A DNA stretch of 64,000 bases from Eremophila alpestris peregrina (Eukaryota; Chordata; Aves; Passeriformes; Alaudidae), in assembly GCA_009792885.1 (NCBI GenBank), contig WMCF01000024.1, positions 10,909,995-10,973,994 of the forward strand, read 5' to 3'. Below the pieces are notes generated by a model. The model saw only the letters and a program-made list of their open reading frames with translations, ran no database searches and was not told the DNA's origin. Position numbers and translations under genes: made by a program. Positions 1-14,000 of the stretch are shown in pieces; position 1 is the stretch's first letter; each line of letters opens with the position of its first letter.

Positions 1-2199
1 ATTTGTGCTTACATGGTCATGTCTTTAAAATATTTCCAGTCAGATTCAGACTGGGTAAGAGGTGGAGAAGAGAAGGCAGTGGTGCTCTGTTCCTCTAGAA
101 CACAGGGGGCTCAACATTGCAGTACTCCTGCTGGGCAGAAATCAAATGGTGAAATGTATAGACAGGTTCAAAAAAATAAAACCCATTTCAAATACGTTTA
201 ACTGCATTATGTTTGTTTGCTAAGCCTGGAAATGAAAAGCTACACTTTAATGGGTTGCATTACAACCCCAGACTTTTTCAGCAAAAATGGTTTTGTTATC
301 AGGTCATGGGAGTAATAATAATAAATTCCTGTCCCCCTCCTCTAGTTTTGCATTTCATTCTGGTTTTATGTGTTCTTTCTTCTGTAGACTTCTCAATGTG
401 CAAAAGCATTGTGTGGTTTCTCTCTCCTGAGCTCATTATTCCACCTTTATTGTTTCTAGCCACTGGATTTTAGGGAGAGAGATAGTTCTTTCAGTGGATT
501 GCTTTGCTTATAAAGCCTATAAAATAATAATTAGAATTCAGTTTCTAGAAATGTTGGTTTCTCTTCCAAAAATACACTTGCATTTTGCAAGTTTGCCAAT
601 ATTGGTGTAATAAAGAACAGTGTTGGGTGGCATTTATCACAGGGTGCCATTAAAATCTGCATCCAGCTCTACTGCTGCATAATAATCCCTGCCCTTTTTC
701 CTGGCCCTGGGGTATGAAATTATTAAAAGAAGACCAGTTCAGGAATAATTCTTTCTCTAAATTAGCTTAAGCAAATTTCTTCACAGAGCTAACTATTCTG
801 CTCAGGTTCTTTCTATTAAGTTTCTAAGATTTTCGCCATGGAATTTAATTTCTTTAAGAAATGGTAATAAGCAGTGCCCTCTCTCATATATACAAACTCA
901 GACAACCTCCCTGATGCTCTGGGCCATTGTTTCTCTCATTGTGGTCTCTCACTGCTGGGAGTGCAGTGCTGCAAAGGACATGGATGAAGGTTTTTCTGCT
1001 TTAGATCTCAGTAAATTTCTTGAGGATTTCCTGTTCCCTCTTAGCACACATTTTGGATTAGTTTTTAATTCCTGCATCAAAATCAAATCAGTTGCTGCTC
1101 TGTCATTATTTCCATACTAAGAGTACACCTTGAGAGTGAAAGAGAGACAATGAACCTCCCTAGTTCAGTCTCAGCATCTGATTTGTATCTTGGTGGGAGC
1201 CATCTGAAGAGCTTCCACTCCTTGTTTAACTTTTGCAAGAGAAAAAGGAGTTGTAGCAATGGACTGTTCCTATTTTTTAATGAGTCTCAATAATTTTCAT
1301 ATGGCATTCAGACATTTTAATTTAAAGTATGGGTTTAAATAGGTGGGCTAAACTAATTTTACTTTTGCACTGATTATATTAAATAAAATCTGGAGGGTTA
1401 GTTGGGTTCCTGGGTGCACAATCCTCATTTACCTGAACCACATTCAAATAAAAACCTTAAGTCAAAGCAAATTTGCCTTCCTGAAAGCATTGTCAGTCAT
1501 TCCGGATGTGACAGTTGTCTAAATAAGCTGGGTTTTGATATGCTTGCATCTGTGAATGGGTAAGAATATCATAAATGTTAAAATGCAAGGAGGTGGGAGG
1601 TGCACTGAATTTGTACTCAATAAAATGTCTTTCAGAGGAACAGATCCTTAACATTAAATACCTGTTATAAAGTTGGAAATATCCATAATGGACTATAAAA
1701 ATCTAGCCTCGAGTTTAAAAATCAGTTTGTATTTTAAACTTCTTCATCTTTTCAAACTTTTTTACTTTTAGGAGCTGAGTGTTTAAAAGCATGTTTGCTA
1801 TTCAGTTGTGTAATGGAGGATTTTTGCTTAGAGTCAGGTGTTGTGGTCTAATGAGATTCACACATGATCCTAGTGCTTCAAAATTACCACATCTGTAATA
1901 GCAAGAGCTAAATAAAAACACCAATAATAAATTTACTCATTTTGCTATCATGGCATTATTGTAGATTTAAGTTTGCTTTTATTTCTAAATATAAATCTGG
2001 GCACCATTCAAATCGAATCTCAGCAAATTACCTGAGTCCTGAGAGCTCCATAAACAGTCCCAAAGCTGTTTAAAAATAGGTATTTGTGGTATAATCTATT
2101 TTTACTGTGTCTGCATTTTATCTTATGGCTTTTGTAATTAAAGGAGTAGGTAGACAATAGATTTTTGGTGGCCTGGCATGAAAGAAACAGCTTCAATAC
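1..2199. other. Unique AT-rich sequence, no gene seen
   Basis: The stretch is AT-rich with only short chance ORFs of up to 86 codons, and none has codon use, splice sites or motifs I could trust. There is no CpG cluster and no repeat I recognise. A pyrimidine tract ending in 'cttctgtag' near 392 resembles a splice acceptor, but no matching donor with an open frame follows. It is best read as intron or intergenic DNA. Confidence 0.6.
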
Positions 2200-2304
2200 G
2201 TGGAGATTTTACTTGACAGGGGGAGGTGTCTCTGCCCATGACAGGGCTTTGGAAAAAGATGATTTTTAAGGTCCCTTGCAGCCCAAACCTGAATTCTGTG
2301 AGTT
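2200..2304 (+). mobile_element. CR1 LINE 3'-tail fragment, eroded
   Basis: The wording 'ggtgtctctgcccatgacag' followed by 'aagatgatttttaaggtccc' and 'cccaaacctgaattctgtga' matches the end of avian CR1, whose consensus runs from 'tgcccatggcaggg' through 'gatgatctttaaggtccctt' to an octamer-like 'attctatga' repeat. The order gives plus orientation. The element is 5'-truncated, as CR1 copies usually are, and has many point changes, so it is probably old. The left edge is uncertain and could extend to about 2165. Confidence 0.72.
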
Positions 2305-5300
2305 TTCAGAGGAATTCTCCTTACAAGCAGGATGGAAGAGAAATGGATAAAAGAGACTAAAGAGGCTTCAGCCTCCAGCCTGCTCAGGCTGGATTCTCCA
2401 GGTTTTTAGATGGGGACCTCATTCCTTCAAGTAGGCAAGGAGTGAAGAGGCTCCAGAAACACATCAGGACCACAGACTGGGCGAACAGAAAGACAGGAAT
2501 TGGTGAATTCTGTATATTTGCATAATTGCTTTCACCTCTGTTGGTGTGTTACCCTTCTCTGAAGCAAGTGCTGGAGATTGATTTGTTATCTTTAAAATTG
2601 ATTTTCTGGTCTTGGTTATGCAGGAGATTGTTCACGTGTTGACCTAGAGCATGTCATTGTAAATGTTTGGTGAACTTGACAGACACAGAGAAATGGGACT
2701 GTGAGCTCTGGATTTCTGCGGCTTTCTCTAAACCAAATTGTTATTTGCTATTTAATGTATTCTTATTTCCCAACCCAAGAATTTTTCCTGAACAAATGAA
2801 AACGTACTATCAAATGGCAAAGCCATGTGCACGTTCTGCTAAATGTCCTTCAGAAAGCTGTTGTGCTATGTAGTTGTAACTAATTACCTCTGAGTTTGTT
2901 GTTCATCTAAAGCATTTAATTACTTACCCAGGCTAAGGAGAATTCTGTACCCATTGCTTTTATTAGTGGGCTTCAGAGTGCATTTCAGTGCAGTGGGGAA
3001 AGCTTTCCCTGTAAAGTTCCAGAGTATTTTTCAAGTTTCAGCATTTTTAAAAATCAGCACTGCTGTTACTTTACCCATTGAATTGCCCTAAGATCCAAAA
3101 AAAGGAGATTCTAACATTTTGTGCCTTTTGAAGTAAAAACCCACTGTCCATGAATGATGATGGGAGTTCATGGAAACACTGCGGATTTTTCTGCAGCCTC
3201 ATGTGATTTGCAAGGTTGTACCACAGAACATCTGAGCTTGTGCCAGACAGGTGCAGAGCTGTGCCAGTTGCTCCAGACCTTGAAATTGAATTTGCATTTA
3301 ATTTTAAATTTTCATACATATTTGTATTTATCTATGTTTATTTCTTTAAAGTTGTTTTGGTCTGTTTGATCCCAGTATTCTGCAGGCACCCAGAACAGCT
3401 CTAGAGTCACACACAGTGTTTATTATGGAGCTTCTTTCTCTTAGAGTTGATTTGGCACAGTTGCCTCTGAACCTTCCTAAAAGCACTTAGAAATTCAAAA
3501 GCCTCTTTGAATGTCCTGTGCTATGAAATAGATTTTTAGAAATAAAACAAAGAACCAGGGAATTCTTCGCAGTAACCAACCTATCAAAAACAGTAATCCA
3601 GGAGGAGGCTGCCAAGGTCAAGTTAGGAGGATTTTTGTGCGAGTTGTAAGTCACTCACTGTTCTGAATTTATTTATTTTTTAATTCACACTGAATCTGAA
3701 AACTGTTCTATTTTAATGAGCTATGTCCTGCTAGATGGGAAGGCCTCCATTTCCAGAGATTGATTGCTGAGTTTTGGCTACATCTTTATGCAGTAGCTGA
3801 AGTTAGAGTAACTTCTTTTACATGCAGGAAAAGGATATTCATGCATTCATTTACCAGCTACATGAGTAGTAATGAACGATATGCAAGGCTAACTTAATTT
3901 GCATTTGGCCATTTGAATTTTCTTTGTCAGTGCTGACACTGTTATCATGCAATTATTGTGAAACACTTCTATTTGAAAAATTTTCTTCCACAGTACTGTT
4001 TACTGAGGTAAAGCACATTGGCTTTAATATTTTAATATATATACATAATGAATGGAAAGGAAAGAGATGAAAATCACTGTTGCAGTGTATGACTTGGGAG
4101 GGGATTAATTGAAGTGACATTAGGTCCAAATGGTTATTTTGTAGATAGGGAGGATTTCTGTTCCATCCCGTTCTGGGCACATGGTGTGGAATTGAATCCC
4201 CCAACCTCAGCATGGAGACAGTGGCCCTGAGTTCTTAATTCTTAAGTTAATATTTACGCTTTGTGTTATGATGTAACAGAGCAAACCATGAAACTTCTCA
4301 TTTTCTTGTTGCATTAACAGGAGAAAATAAGATTTTCTGTTCAGCACACCCAAAATAATGATGCTGAGTTACAAAGTACTGATATCATCTTGGTTATGTC
4401 ATTCTGTGAGAGGCCAGCATTTCAGTTGCCTCAAGTAATTTTATTTTCCTGATGTTTTTAGTTGAATAATCTGTGAGAGGTTAAGTTAAAGATCTAACAC
4501 AGGTGTGTAGTGGCATAGGAATAGGTCGAGGCCAGCCGTGCTTTTGGAGAAGCTCTGCAGAGGAGGGCACCATATGTGGAATGGGCAATGCAACCTGAGT
4601 TCTGTGCTTAAATTTCTGTTATTATGGTGCTCATCAGAGGTGTGCTACCCAAAAACAGAATTTGATCTTTACAGCTTATTACAAGTGGAAAATATTACCA
4701 GTTTTGTGGTATAGATTTTGTAATATCACCTCGTCTTCAATTTGATTTCTTTTATGCTTCTAGGAGTTTAGGAGAAGATCATTTTAGGGAGCTGTTTTGT
4801 GTGTTGGCAGGTTGTTGGCCGGTTTTATACTGTGATTTTTTGCATCTTTCTACAAAGCATCTCTGGCCATTTATTCACAATGTATTGGGTTTAAAAGACT
4901 TCAGGCCTGTCTTTGCATGACAATGCACTTTGTTAGGGTGCATTCAGTGTTGTGCTGCAGGCAAGTTGGAATTTCAGGAGCTGTGTTGAGACCTGGTCAA
5001 TCATCCTTTCAAACCTTATTTCCTGTTGATATCTCCATTGCATTCCTGAAACTGCAGCACAGGTGGTTCATCTAATTATTGCACATTATTGCCTCAACAT
5101 AATGTAGCTGAGCTGGTACATTTGTAATATATGTAGTTCCAGAATTGCTCACACATCCTGAACACTATCCATGCTGGTTAATTGTAGGACATTTGCACTG
5201 CTAGGTTGTTTCAGTTTCAGTGCTGTTATATTCTAAAAGGTGCTGCAATTAGAGTGAAGTTATTTTTAATGATGACTAAAACCAGATGTGAGATATTGAT

Positions 5301-5771
5301 GATGTACATTAATAGTAATTCTGATAGAGCTGTATTTTGAGGAACTAGTTTCAAATCCTAGAATCGCATGTAAAAACCAGACACTAACCTTGAAAGAGTT
5401 GCTTTTATTTAGCCATCCTCAAAACACGCTGCAGAAGTGAACCTTTCATATGATTTGTTGTGTCTCATTAGAAGATCTCTGCATGTTACACACCTGATTT
5501 CTCTTTTGGAGGGAAAAGTGAATAGGCTTTGATATAAGATTTTGTAAGAACATTATCACTAATACATCTATTAGTGTGTGCATTAGCTCATCTCGTTTAC
5601 CCTCTCATGGAAGTATATAATGTCACAATATTGTTATTTAAAATCTATATACACACTGTACAGTGCCTTCCAGATGGAGGTCTAAAAATAACAAAGATAC
5701 CAGAGTTCTTCCTCAGGTCTACATTATATTCACTTTTCATTTTCTCTGTGATTTCTGTATTTTTTTCTTCC
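2305..5771. other. Unique AT-rich sequence, no gene seen
   Basis: Only short ORFs are present, none exceeding 86 codons, with overlapping frames on both strands near 3071-3404 that look like chance. No transposon tail, microsatellite or CpG-rich block was recognised. Confidence 0.55.
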
Positions 5772-5784
5772 TTTTTTTTTTTTT
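5772..5784. repeat. T13 homopolymer
   Basis: A run of 13 T lies inside a broader pyrimidine-rich stretch (about 5755-5810). Another T tract follows at about 6007-6019. These are simple low-complexity sequence with no attached element that I recognise. Confidence 0.85.
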
Positions 5785-8700
5785 GCATTGGGTATTTTTT
5801 TCTGTTGGTGAAGAAGATTCTATTTAAATAATTATAAGGCGAGTATATAAAATTTTACAACACTATCTATGTGTCTGTGATTCCATGAATATATTACTGG
5901 AGTGGAATGTCAGCCTTCCTGCATTTTTCCCTACAAATTTAAATTACAAATTGAAATAGACATACCACACTGAAATAGGGAAAATGTTCAGTCATTGTGA
6001 GGATGATTTTTTTTTTTTTCATTTTAAAGGGAACACATTTCTAAAATAACATAATAGGGAAAAAAAGGCATTATTGCCAGTATTCCCTCAGGAGAGGGAG
6101 AAATAATTCAGCTTGGAGGCCCACAGCATTTTCTGTTCTGTGATCAGGCTCCATTGTTAGCTCACCTGGCTTTGAGTTCTGTAAGAATTATGTCCAAAAC
6201 AGAATGAGATGGAGGACCCAAAAGGTCCTCATGACTTCATAGAGCAGAATTTGAGTCTGAGAACAAAAACAAATTCCATCATTTCTGGGCGCTGATTAAA
6301 ATCCAGCAAGATGTTGAATCAACAATTTGGAAATTAGTTTCTTCCTTACAAAAAAACCAAAACAAGACAAACCACCCAAAAAAAGTACCATAAAAACCAA
6401 ACCAGAACAAGAAAAACCACCTCGATCTGATGATTCACTCTTGAAAAAATTCTTTTATCATCCCTGTCAGACATTCCAAAGATGACTGGCAATTTCTTTA
6501 CTTGTGAAATCTGTTCAGTACAAGATGGTTTTGACAAAAGCTTATTTTATTTTTAAATCTACTTTACCAGAGTGTAAACCTTAAAGGGAGATTTACTGGA
6601 AGTATCATTTTTTTCTCCTTATGGGTAACCACTCAGAAAGAAGCTGGAATTATGTTTATGGAGTCTTCTGAATATTTACTTTCTGTTGAAATAATACAGA
6701 TACTGTTACTAAGGAATATACATTTCAAAAACATATCTCTTCACTGAAGGCAATCATGATTTTGCTTTAAAGGAGCTCATTATGTAAGTGAACAGATATA
6801 AATCAATTTCTGAGTTGTCCGTAAACTTCTTAGGAAAATCTCTTAAAGTGTGTTGTTAAAGAAAGTTCTGTAGCAGCAAGGGGGCAGAATTTAGGGAGAT
6901 GGATGAACCTGTATAAAGCAGGTTTAGCAGTTTGCTGGAACTGCATTTGTGCTAAAACCCTTATTGGTAGCACAGGAGGGGAAAGGATGGAGCATTTAGA
7001 GGCCAAGCAAGGCAGTGGAACACAAAGCCTGTTTTAGAGGAATTGCTCCTCAGTGTGGGGAGGTGCTGTCCAAGGTCTGCCAAACTCTGTAATTCCATGT
7101 AGACTGAACTGGAGGGTGAAACTGTATCATGGGAGAGAGGAGCAGAAAAGCCTTTAGTCCTTGTCTGAGTCCCTGTGGTCAGGCACTGCAGCCCAGCCTG
7201 GGGCAGGGGCTGGTGGCCGTGCAGGGCTGGCCTTGTCCTCTGAGTGACCGCATTTTGCAAACACTCAGCATTTAAATACCCACTGAGACCTTCCTCTCTT
7301 GCCATGTGTGCGAGAGCTCTGCACACCTGTACAGATTTGAGGGAGAAATATCCTAAAAGGCTTCAGTACACCATGGTCTCATGGGGCTTTTGTCATCCAG
7401 AAGAGCAGAAAGGCTGTGGGTTTTTGCTTTGCTGGCATTTCCCAGGAACATTTGATGTTCAGAGAGCTCTCTGAAATGGTCTGCACGACTCCTTGGCACT
7501 GAAGCTTCATGTGCTATCAGGATTGTTTTTGAATTATCACTGATGTTTTTCTAGACACAGCTCATTGCTTGCCATCCTTGGGAGGTTTTGTTCTCCAGCT
7601 CTGCAATTTCCTGGGATCATTTTAGACTTGCTTTGCCTTCACACCTGCCCTGTTATTTCCTTTCAGGATGAATACAATAAGCTGTCATAAATAAAAGTAA
7701 GACTTAATATTAAGCAAATTATTATAGGGTAGGGGAGATGAGTAATAAAATAGAAAGCACCTTGTGTTTCTTAAGCAACTGTTCTTTTTGAACCCCCCTA
7801 GAGAACCACAGTTCCTATATTGAGGCACTTCTTCCCTTGCTGGCTGTCCAGTGCCTGATTCTGGAGCACATTTTGCCCTCCAGATGTCCTTTCTGTAGAA
7901 ACATCTTCCAGACAATTTTCAATTCTTGTGTGTGGTTATAATCCCTGACTTAGAAAAACCTGTTGGCATTTTCAGGGAAGCAAAGATTTAAACTATTTAA
8001 AGTCTCTGTAAATGGAGGTGAAATTTTATTTTAAAAATAAATCATTTTAAAACTAACCCACAACCCAAACAAAACAATAAACCCACCCATAATCTTTGTT
8101 TAGGGCCTTCAGCTGCTGGAAGTGTCCTTGTAGTCATGAATAGAGTTGGTGGCGAACTCAAGAGGAGTTAGAAGAGGGTAAGAATAGTTCAAATCTTGAT
8201 GCGTCTGGTAATTTTTCCAAAGCACATCTCCCATGCCCTGCAGTTTCTTTGCAGTTCATGTGTACTGAAGAACAAAGAGACCAAATTCATGCTTGCGTAT
8301 TCATGTCATTGTTTCAAAGAGGCTCATGGATGGTGGCAAAATGGAGAAATTATCCTAAAGCTGCCACAAGATCAAAATATCATCAGAAATTATGCAAGAG
8401 GATTCTTTAAGGATCACTGAAATACCCATCTGAGAGAAAAGTTCCTGCAAAATATTGATAGTAAGGCAGCATTACTCTGAGAATTGCATGTATAGAAGTG
8501 TAAGAGAATCTGTGGATTTTAATTGCATGTTGTCATCTTTAAACATGATGGCTGCAACTTCAAATTGCTGAGAACTTTTTAAAAATTAACTTATAAAGAA
8601 ACCTTTTAAGGATAGAGGGTAGGGTACATTTGAAAAATATTGTTTGAACAGTTTGTGTTTTCTAGCATAAAATAACTTTTGTGGGGTTTAGGACTGCAGA

Positions 8701-10270
8701 TTTTGAATATGGCACAGCTTGTTTTAAATAAGGAGAAAACAGGAGCTCTTAAAATGTTTTTAAATTTCTTTTTTACTTCCAAGGATTAAGGAGGAATTCA
8801 GTAGAATGAATTTCAAAAAGGAATTAGGAACTTCTAATTAGTCGTCCTCAGACAATAACTGTGTAATACTTTTAGACAGATCTGTTGAATTTGCACACAT
8901 TACCAGGTTCTTCTTTGACTGCACTGATGTCCTAAGGAGTGCCATGAACCCAGATGGAAGCTGGGATCTGCTCCAGCAAGATGTTTAATTATCCATTATT
9001 CCATTTACAAAATATGAAGATGTACTCCTTCCTAAAACATCTTTTCTTGTAAGTGAACAAAAGGCAGTTGAATCTCAATAAAAGCCTCTGAATACAAAAA
9101 AAACAACTAATTACAGCTCCAGCTATTAACAGGTTGTATTTAATATGGAAACAAGAAACACTTGTAGGAATGCTTAGAAGTGAACTCAATTATTTAGTTG
9201 CAAAAGCAGTGGCAAATAGGGACCAAATGTGAACAGAAGTTCTGTTTAAAAATAAAAATCTTTTATCTAGAAATCAAATTAACAGCTGGTGCTCTGTACA
9301 GATTGTGTCAGGAATTGAAATGCAGAGAGGGCTCTGGTTTCTCTTACAAAAAAGGGGCTCAGCAGTGTGTTTTACTGATGTGGGTGGTGCAGTGATGTGA
9401 CCTGGAGTGGCAGGAAACAGGAACGGCAGCACTGGGTACTTGAGAGCCAAGGAAATGTTGTCAGGTGAGTGCAGCATCACCTGGAGAGGATGAGCACGTG
9501 TGAATCTCAGTGCTCTGAGCTGGGTGAGCCTCAGTGCCAGCCACAGCCCACACCTGGAGCTGTTCTGTGTTGTGGGAGAAGCTTTTCCATAGCTTGGAAA
9601 GGTTTGGGTTTTTCTGCGATGCAAAGAGAGCAGGAGGCTTCAATTCTCCCTCCTCCTTTCTGTACAAATATGAATCACTGAGGAGCAGGTTCAGAACTCA
9701 TCAACTGGACAAATTGGACAAAGACTCTCCCATTACATTTTTTGTTTCAAATGCAGTTTGGAAACTCTCTCTGTCTCCACCTCTCTTGTGTTACATTCCC
9801 TGGTTTTTTTCTGAGAGCCTGATCAACAAATCAGAGCAGACAGAGGAGAACAGTCTGAGGAGCCAAAGGCAGAGTTGCAGCTCCAGCCCTCCAAGTACAT
9901 GAGATTTCTACCTCTTCCTCAGCAGTCCTTGCACTCGTTCTGCATGACCCATTGCCACAAGAACACATTCATGCTGCTGCAAACTGAAATATAAACATGG
10001 TTTTGTTACTTAATTCTCTCTCTTTTTGGTTTTCTAAAAGTCTTTCTGCAATTATGATTTAGATTAATTTTTTATCAGATTTTTCTTACAGATATGAATA
10101 TCTTTGTAATGGACTTATCTTTAAGTGCAATTCCTGTTCCCCAGTATTTTGTCCTTTCTTTAAAACATGCGATAAAATATAGAAGCAATGGAAAATATGA
10201 TGTTTATGAGACTGTGTAGCCTTTTGATTTCCACTTTCAACTCCTTTTTTCTGTACACAGATGACTTACA
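5785..10270. other. Unique sequence, no supported gene
   Basis: The stretch holds an A/C-rich low-complexity patch at about 6349-6420 and another at about 8040-8085. The 6961-7326 minus ORF (121 codons) and the 9534-9902 plus ORF (122 codons) lie in locally GC-richer DNA, where stops are rarer. Neither shows a recognisable domain, and competing ORFs overlap both. I regard them as chance ORFs. Confidence 0.5.
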
Positions 10271-10409
10271 GAAATCACAGAATATTCTGAGTTGGAAGGG
10301 ACCTGCAGGGATCATCAAATCCAAGTGTTAAGTGAATGGCCCATTCAGGGATTGACCCCTTAACTTTGGTGGGTTTAGCACCCGGCTTTGACCAGCTGAG
10401 CTCATCTCT
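10271..10409 (-). mobile_element. CR1 LINE 3'-tail fragment
   Basis: It begins 'aatcacagaatattctgag' then 'ttggaagggacctgcaggga', the reverse complement of the CR1 3' end. It continues with wording like 'gggattgacccc' and 'tttagcacccggctttgacc', ending 'agctgagctcatctc'. This is the usual order for the CR1 subfamily whose tail reads '...ggattgaacccacaacctt...gagctaa' in birds. Orientation is therefore minus, and the copy is 5'-truncated. A pyrimidine tract plus 'acag' directly before it (about 10240-10260) is probably unrelated. Confidence 0.87.
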
Positions 10410-12639
10410 ATTTTGATATATGTATATTTTTAGGGATTTTTTTAATGCCTGTTTTAGAAAGGGCCTTGCCTCAAATAATTGCCATGAAAAGTTTGCATTT
10501 GCTATTTTTTAAAGAAGAAATCTCTCCCAATAGCTTGCTGTTACTATCAGTACTTCAGGTTAAGTGTGAATACTCTGGGCTCTGGCTTTAGCCTTTTGAA
10601 AATTACTTGATATGAATTTACTGTAATGATGGGCTAATTAGTTAAAGTTCACTGAGTTTAGCTAAACACACAGTGGTTGATTTAGAGAGATAAATCTGTG
10701 CTCTGTCAACCTTTTCAGACATAATCCTACTCCCAACATTATCTGACAGGTAGTCAGCCCGTCAGGCCCGGGGATGTGCTGCAGAGCAGCTCAGCTCTTC
10801 ACTCTTCACTAGTTATTTATCTCGTGGAGCAGAATTCACAACTGCCAGATGGGAAGTTGGGAGCACCAAAGGAAACGTTTCAAGCCTTTCTTTCCTTCTT
10901 TCATGCAGCAGGAAATGGTCTGGAGATGTGGCTGTAACTCACGTTGCTGTGCTTCGGGGTTTTGGTTGCTGTAAACTCTCTCCTTGCCCTGTATACTCTG
11001 AAATATCTATATTTAGAAGTGCTCCATTATAAATAAGACTCAGCAAGCATTTTTAACATTTTGTGTTTTCAGGTTATTATACAATTCCAGAAGATAATTT
11101 CAGAAATGTCTTCACATGTGAGGTATTCACACTTTACCAGACGAACCCAAACACCCAAACCTTATTTAGCTAATCTGTGGCATCTCTGGATGTTATTTTA
11201 TTGGAAGGAAAAGGATGAGTTGTTTCTGTTGTAGTTCCAGGCATCCAGAAAGACACATTTAAATCAATCATTTACTGAAGACTGTCCCTCTCAGTGGGGA
11301 GATAAAAGTCAGTGAAACAGGGTGATGGTCCTCAGGTTCCTGTGCTGATGGGTGAGCAGGGCCACTGGATAAAAGCAGCTTTCTTGAGAGAGCATCAAAG
11401 CCTCCAACAGCAAAACCTTTCTTTCTCTCAGCTGCTCGAACAGTCTGACCCAGGAAGAACTTGCTCCTCCACCATAGATGAGAGCAGTTCTTTAAAGAAA
11501 ACACCAAACAACAAAAGGATCCACAAGAGTCATTTTGTACACAGAGTTTTCTGACAATTTGTTGTCGAAATCCTGTCGTGGCAAATGAATAAATTGGAAG
11601 GGATGCCCGGGAAGAACCCTTATAGTGTAAGGAGAAAATGACACTGTCTGCATTCTGGCTTGCAATGAAAATTAACATTCTGCAAGTCACTAACTGAACT
11701 GACTAACTTGTACAAACTGAAAGCTTATCCCTTAAATATTTGATGGACCTATGAGCACACGAAAACTTTGATGGGTTGAAGTGGTGTCACCCGAAGTCGT
11801 GGGCCTGTGAAGCTTTTCCCAGTTTGTGTCCCAGTAGTGCCCACTGGGGCTGTGTGGATACCACTAGGTGGAACCATCAACCCTCCCTTCCTGACGGGAT
11901 AAAGCTCACTCACAACTCAGTCTTTTAAAAGGATGTAAGAAAAGAGTTTTTGTATTGTTTTTTTCTTGTGTCTGTGAGGGAAAAAATAAATTGCTGCCTG
12001 CTTGGTTGAAATTGTTTTTACTAAAATAGGCAATACAATCTTTCCTATATGACCACTGGGATTATGTGTACTGGAAGTAATGCAACCTTTGCAGTGTTCT
12101 CACCCCAAAGTTTTTGGGTATGTGTCCCAGTTCCTGCCTGAAATCTCCTTTCATAGTATATAATCAGTTCTCCAAAAATTAAGTTGGGCTTTAAAATTAA
12201 TTTCATTCTTTGTAGGTTTTTGAATGAGTAGTGTCAGTGAAGGAGACCCTTAGAAATACATTTTTTAGAATCACACTTAATATTTATATACTTTAATTGT
12301 CTTCTTAGCAAAAGAATAAATGGTTTTTCAATTAGGGAAAACATGAATTCCAAACTATGACTGTGAATAAAGGATAAGACTTCTTGGTTTTTTTTCTAAT
12401 TTCCTATGTTTGCTTGCGTTGTCCTATATTGTACATGAGTCCTTTCATACAATAATTAATCTTTCAGTGCTGTCACAAGGCCGTGCTCACTCCAGCTGCA
12501 AAGCCCTGACACATTGCTGGAAGTGGGGATCTGTTGTGAAATGATGCAACAGCACTAAAAATAATTGCATCTTGAAATTGGGAACCATCTAGGAATGGAA
12601 ACAGTTTGTCATTGTGCTTTTTCTTTTTTTCATTGACAG
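10410..12639. other. Mostly unique sequence; possible old LTR scrap
   Basis: No supported gene. The 11268-11690 minus ORF (140 codons) has no recognised motif and is overlapped by a plus ORF of 80 codons. At about 11765-11930 a GC-richer patch carries 'gacgggataaagctcactca', which resembles the signal region of some LTRs, but I cannot find both ends or a partner copy, so I do not call it as an element. Confidence 0.45.
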
Positions 12640-12682
12640 CAGTGATTGTAGTAAAAGATAAGCAGAAAAGAGCACTTTTATG
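12640..12682 (+). other. Possible 43-nt exon, unconfirmed
   Basis: A long pyrimidine tract ends in 'cattgacag', giving a good acceptor, and a plausible donor 'TG|gtgaga' follows 43 nt later. Only one of the three frames is open across it, entered after two bases of a split codon and reading VIVVKDKQKRALL. The exon would end with two bases of a codon. I do not recognise the peptide. A chance acceptor-donor pair of this size is common in 64 kb, so the call is weak. Confidence 0.15.
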
Positions 12683-13968
12683 GTGAGAATAGTTCCCTGT
12701 GTCTTATTTCCTCTCTTTTTTTTCTGTCTTTGACGTAGCAAAGGGGAAGCTTTTCATCTGGGGACCCACAGAATGCAGCTGCAGACAGCAGGGGGAAGAG
12801 TTTGGTCAAATTGCCACTCTAACAAACATCTATAAAGCAAAACAAAAAAATTTACATTCCCAATGACAAATCCAAGCTGAAAGTTGGCCTTGCCTGTTGT
12901 CATTCATTGCCATTCATATTTAGGAAGCAGACTGCTGTGATAATTGATTTGATGGTCCAGCTTGAGTGGAAGCACTTCTGGGCATAGCAGGCCTCAGAGA
13001 TGCCAAAAAAGAAGAAAAGGTGGGAATGAAATAATGCACTACTTTCTCCTCAGAGGCATGTGGCCCAGTTTTTGAGAACAGAAAAACATGCTTTAGAAGA
13101 AGGAAGAAAAAAACTTAGTAACTCAGTAATAAGTACAAAAATGACCATATAGCCTCAGTCAGATAAAAATAGGCATTCAAAGGGAGACAATAAGTGTACA
13201 TATTTTACTGGCAGGTGAATAATAGGAGAATGCTGTGGAAATAATCTGATTTTTAACGGACTCTATCCAAGGGAGTACCTTTCTTGCTGCTTTTTTTGTG
13301 TAACAACAAAAGAGGCTCCCTTTCCTCAAAACACAGACACAAAAAAAACCCCAAAACAAATCACCCAAAAAACAATGTTTAGGTTTTTTAGCTTTCCAAG
13401 GAGGAATTGATAGTTTGGAAGAAGAGAACAAATGCAATTATTGGATTTGAAAGGCAATATATGTGCTTGGATTATGTGAACTCCTGTTGGGTTTATTTAC
13501 TTCGAGCATAGGTGATAATGAGGCTTTTCCCTGTATTTCTGGCCATGGGGCAGTGTTCACCCACAGCCTCCTGCTGGTATGAATAACTCAAGACACTGAG
13601 TGCTAGTTGAGGGAAAAAGTAGATTAAAAAACTTCTGTATTTAATGCGTGACCTCTTAATCACAACTGCCAGCACCCTTTCATCGATTTAAAGTCCCAAA
13701 CAAAACCAGATAAGATGTGAGTCATTGAAAGACAAAACCGTAATCAGAGCTGGTTTGTCTTTTGAGTGATGCTTATTTACTTGCAAAACCAGTGTGGTCC
13801 CTCAACTTGCTGAACTCTTTGTATTCATAGTCCTGAATCTTTTATCCAGGGCAAAGCAGAAGTAACTGAAATTTACCAGTAAAGATTGAAAAAGCAGGGC
13901 TGGCTGAAGGAGCGAGAGGTTGGAGTGTGCTGTTCCAGGTCATACATGAAGATTACTTCATGATTTTC
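12683..13968. other. Unique AT-rich sequence
   Basis: There are A-rich patches near 12838-12850 and 13340-13375, plus short ORFs only (86 and 60 codons, both minus). No repeat or gene was recognised. Confidence 0.5.
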
Positions 13969-14000
13969 GGGGTTGGGAAGGACCTATCCTGCCTTCATGA
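13969..14000 (-). mobile_element. Very short possible CR1 tail remnant
   Basis: The words 'catgattttcggggttggg' and 'aaggaccta' look like the reverse complement of the last bases of a CR1 tail. The match is too short and too altered to be firm, and no further CR1 body follows. Confidence 0.28.

Noticed and set aside
5265..5335. C/D-box snoRNA-like words ('tgatga' and 'ctga')
   Set aside because: No terminal stem, and such short boxes are frequent by chance.
7667..7690. Possible tiny terminal exon (DEYNKLS-stop) after 'ttatttcctttcag', with AATAAA overlapping the stop
   Set aside because: Seven codons after one acceptor in AT-rich DNA is too little; no CpG or other sign of constraint, and the poly(A) signal overlapping the stop codon is implausible for an ordinary mRNA.
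11765..11930. Patch resembling an LTR signal region ('gacgggataaagctcactca')
   Set aside because: No ends, no partner copy and no TG/CA boundaries could be found.
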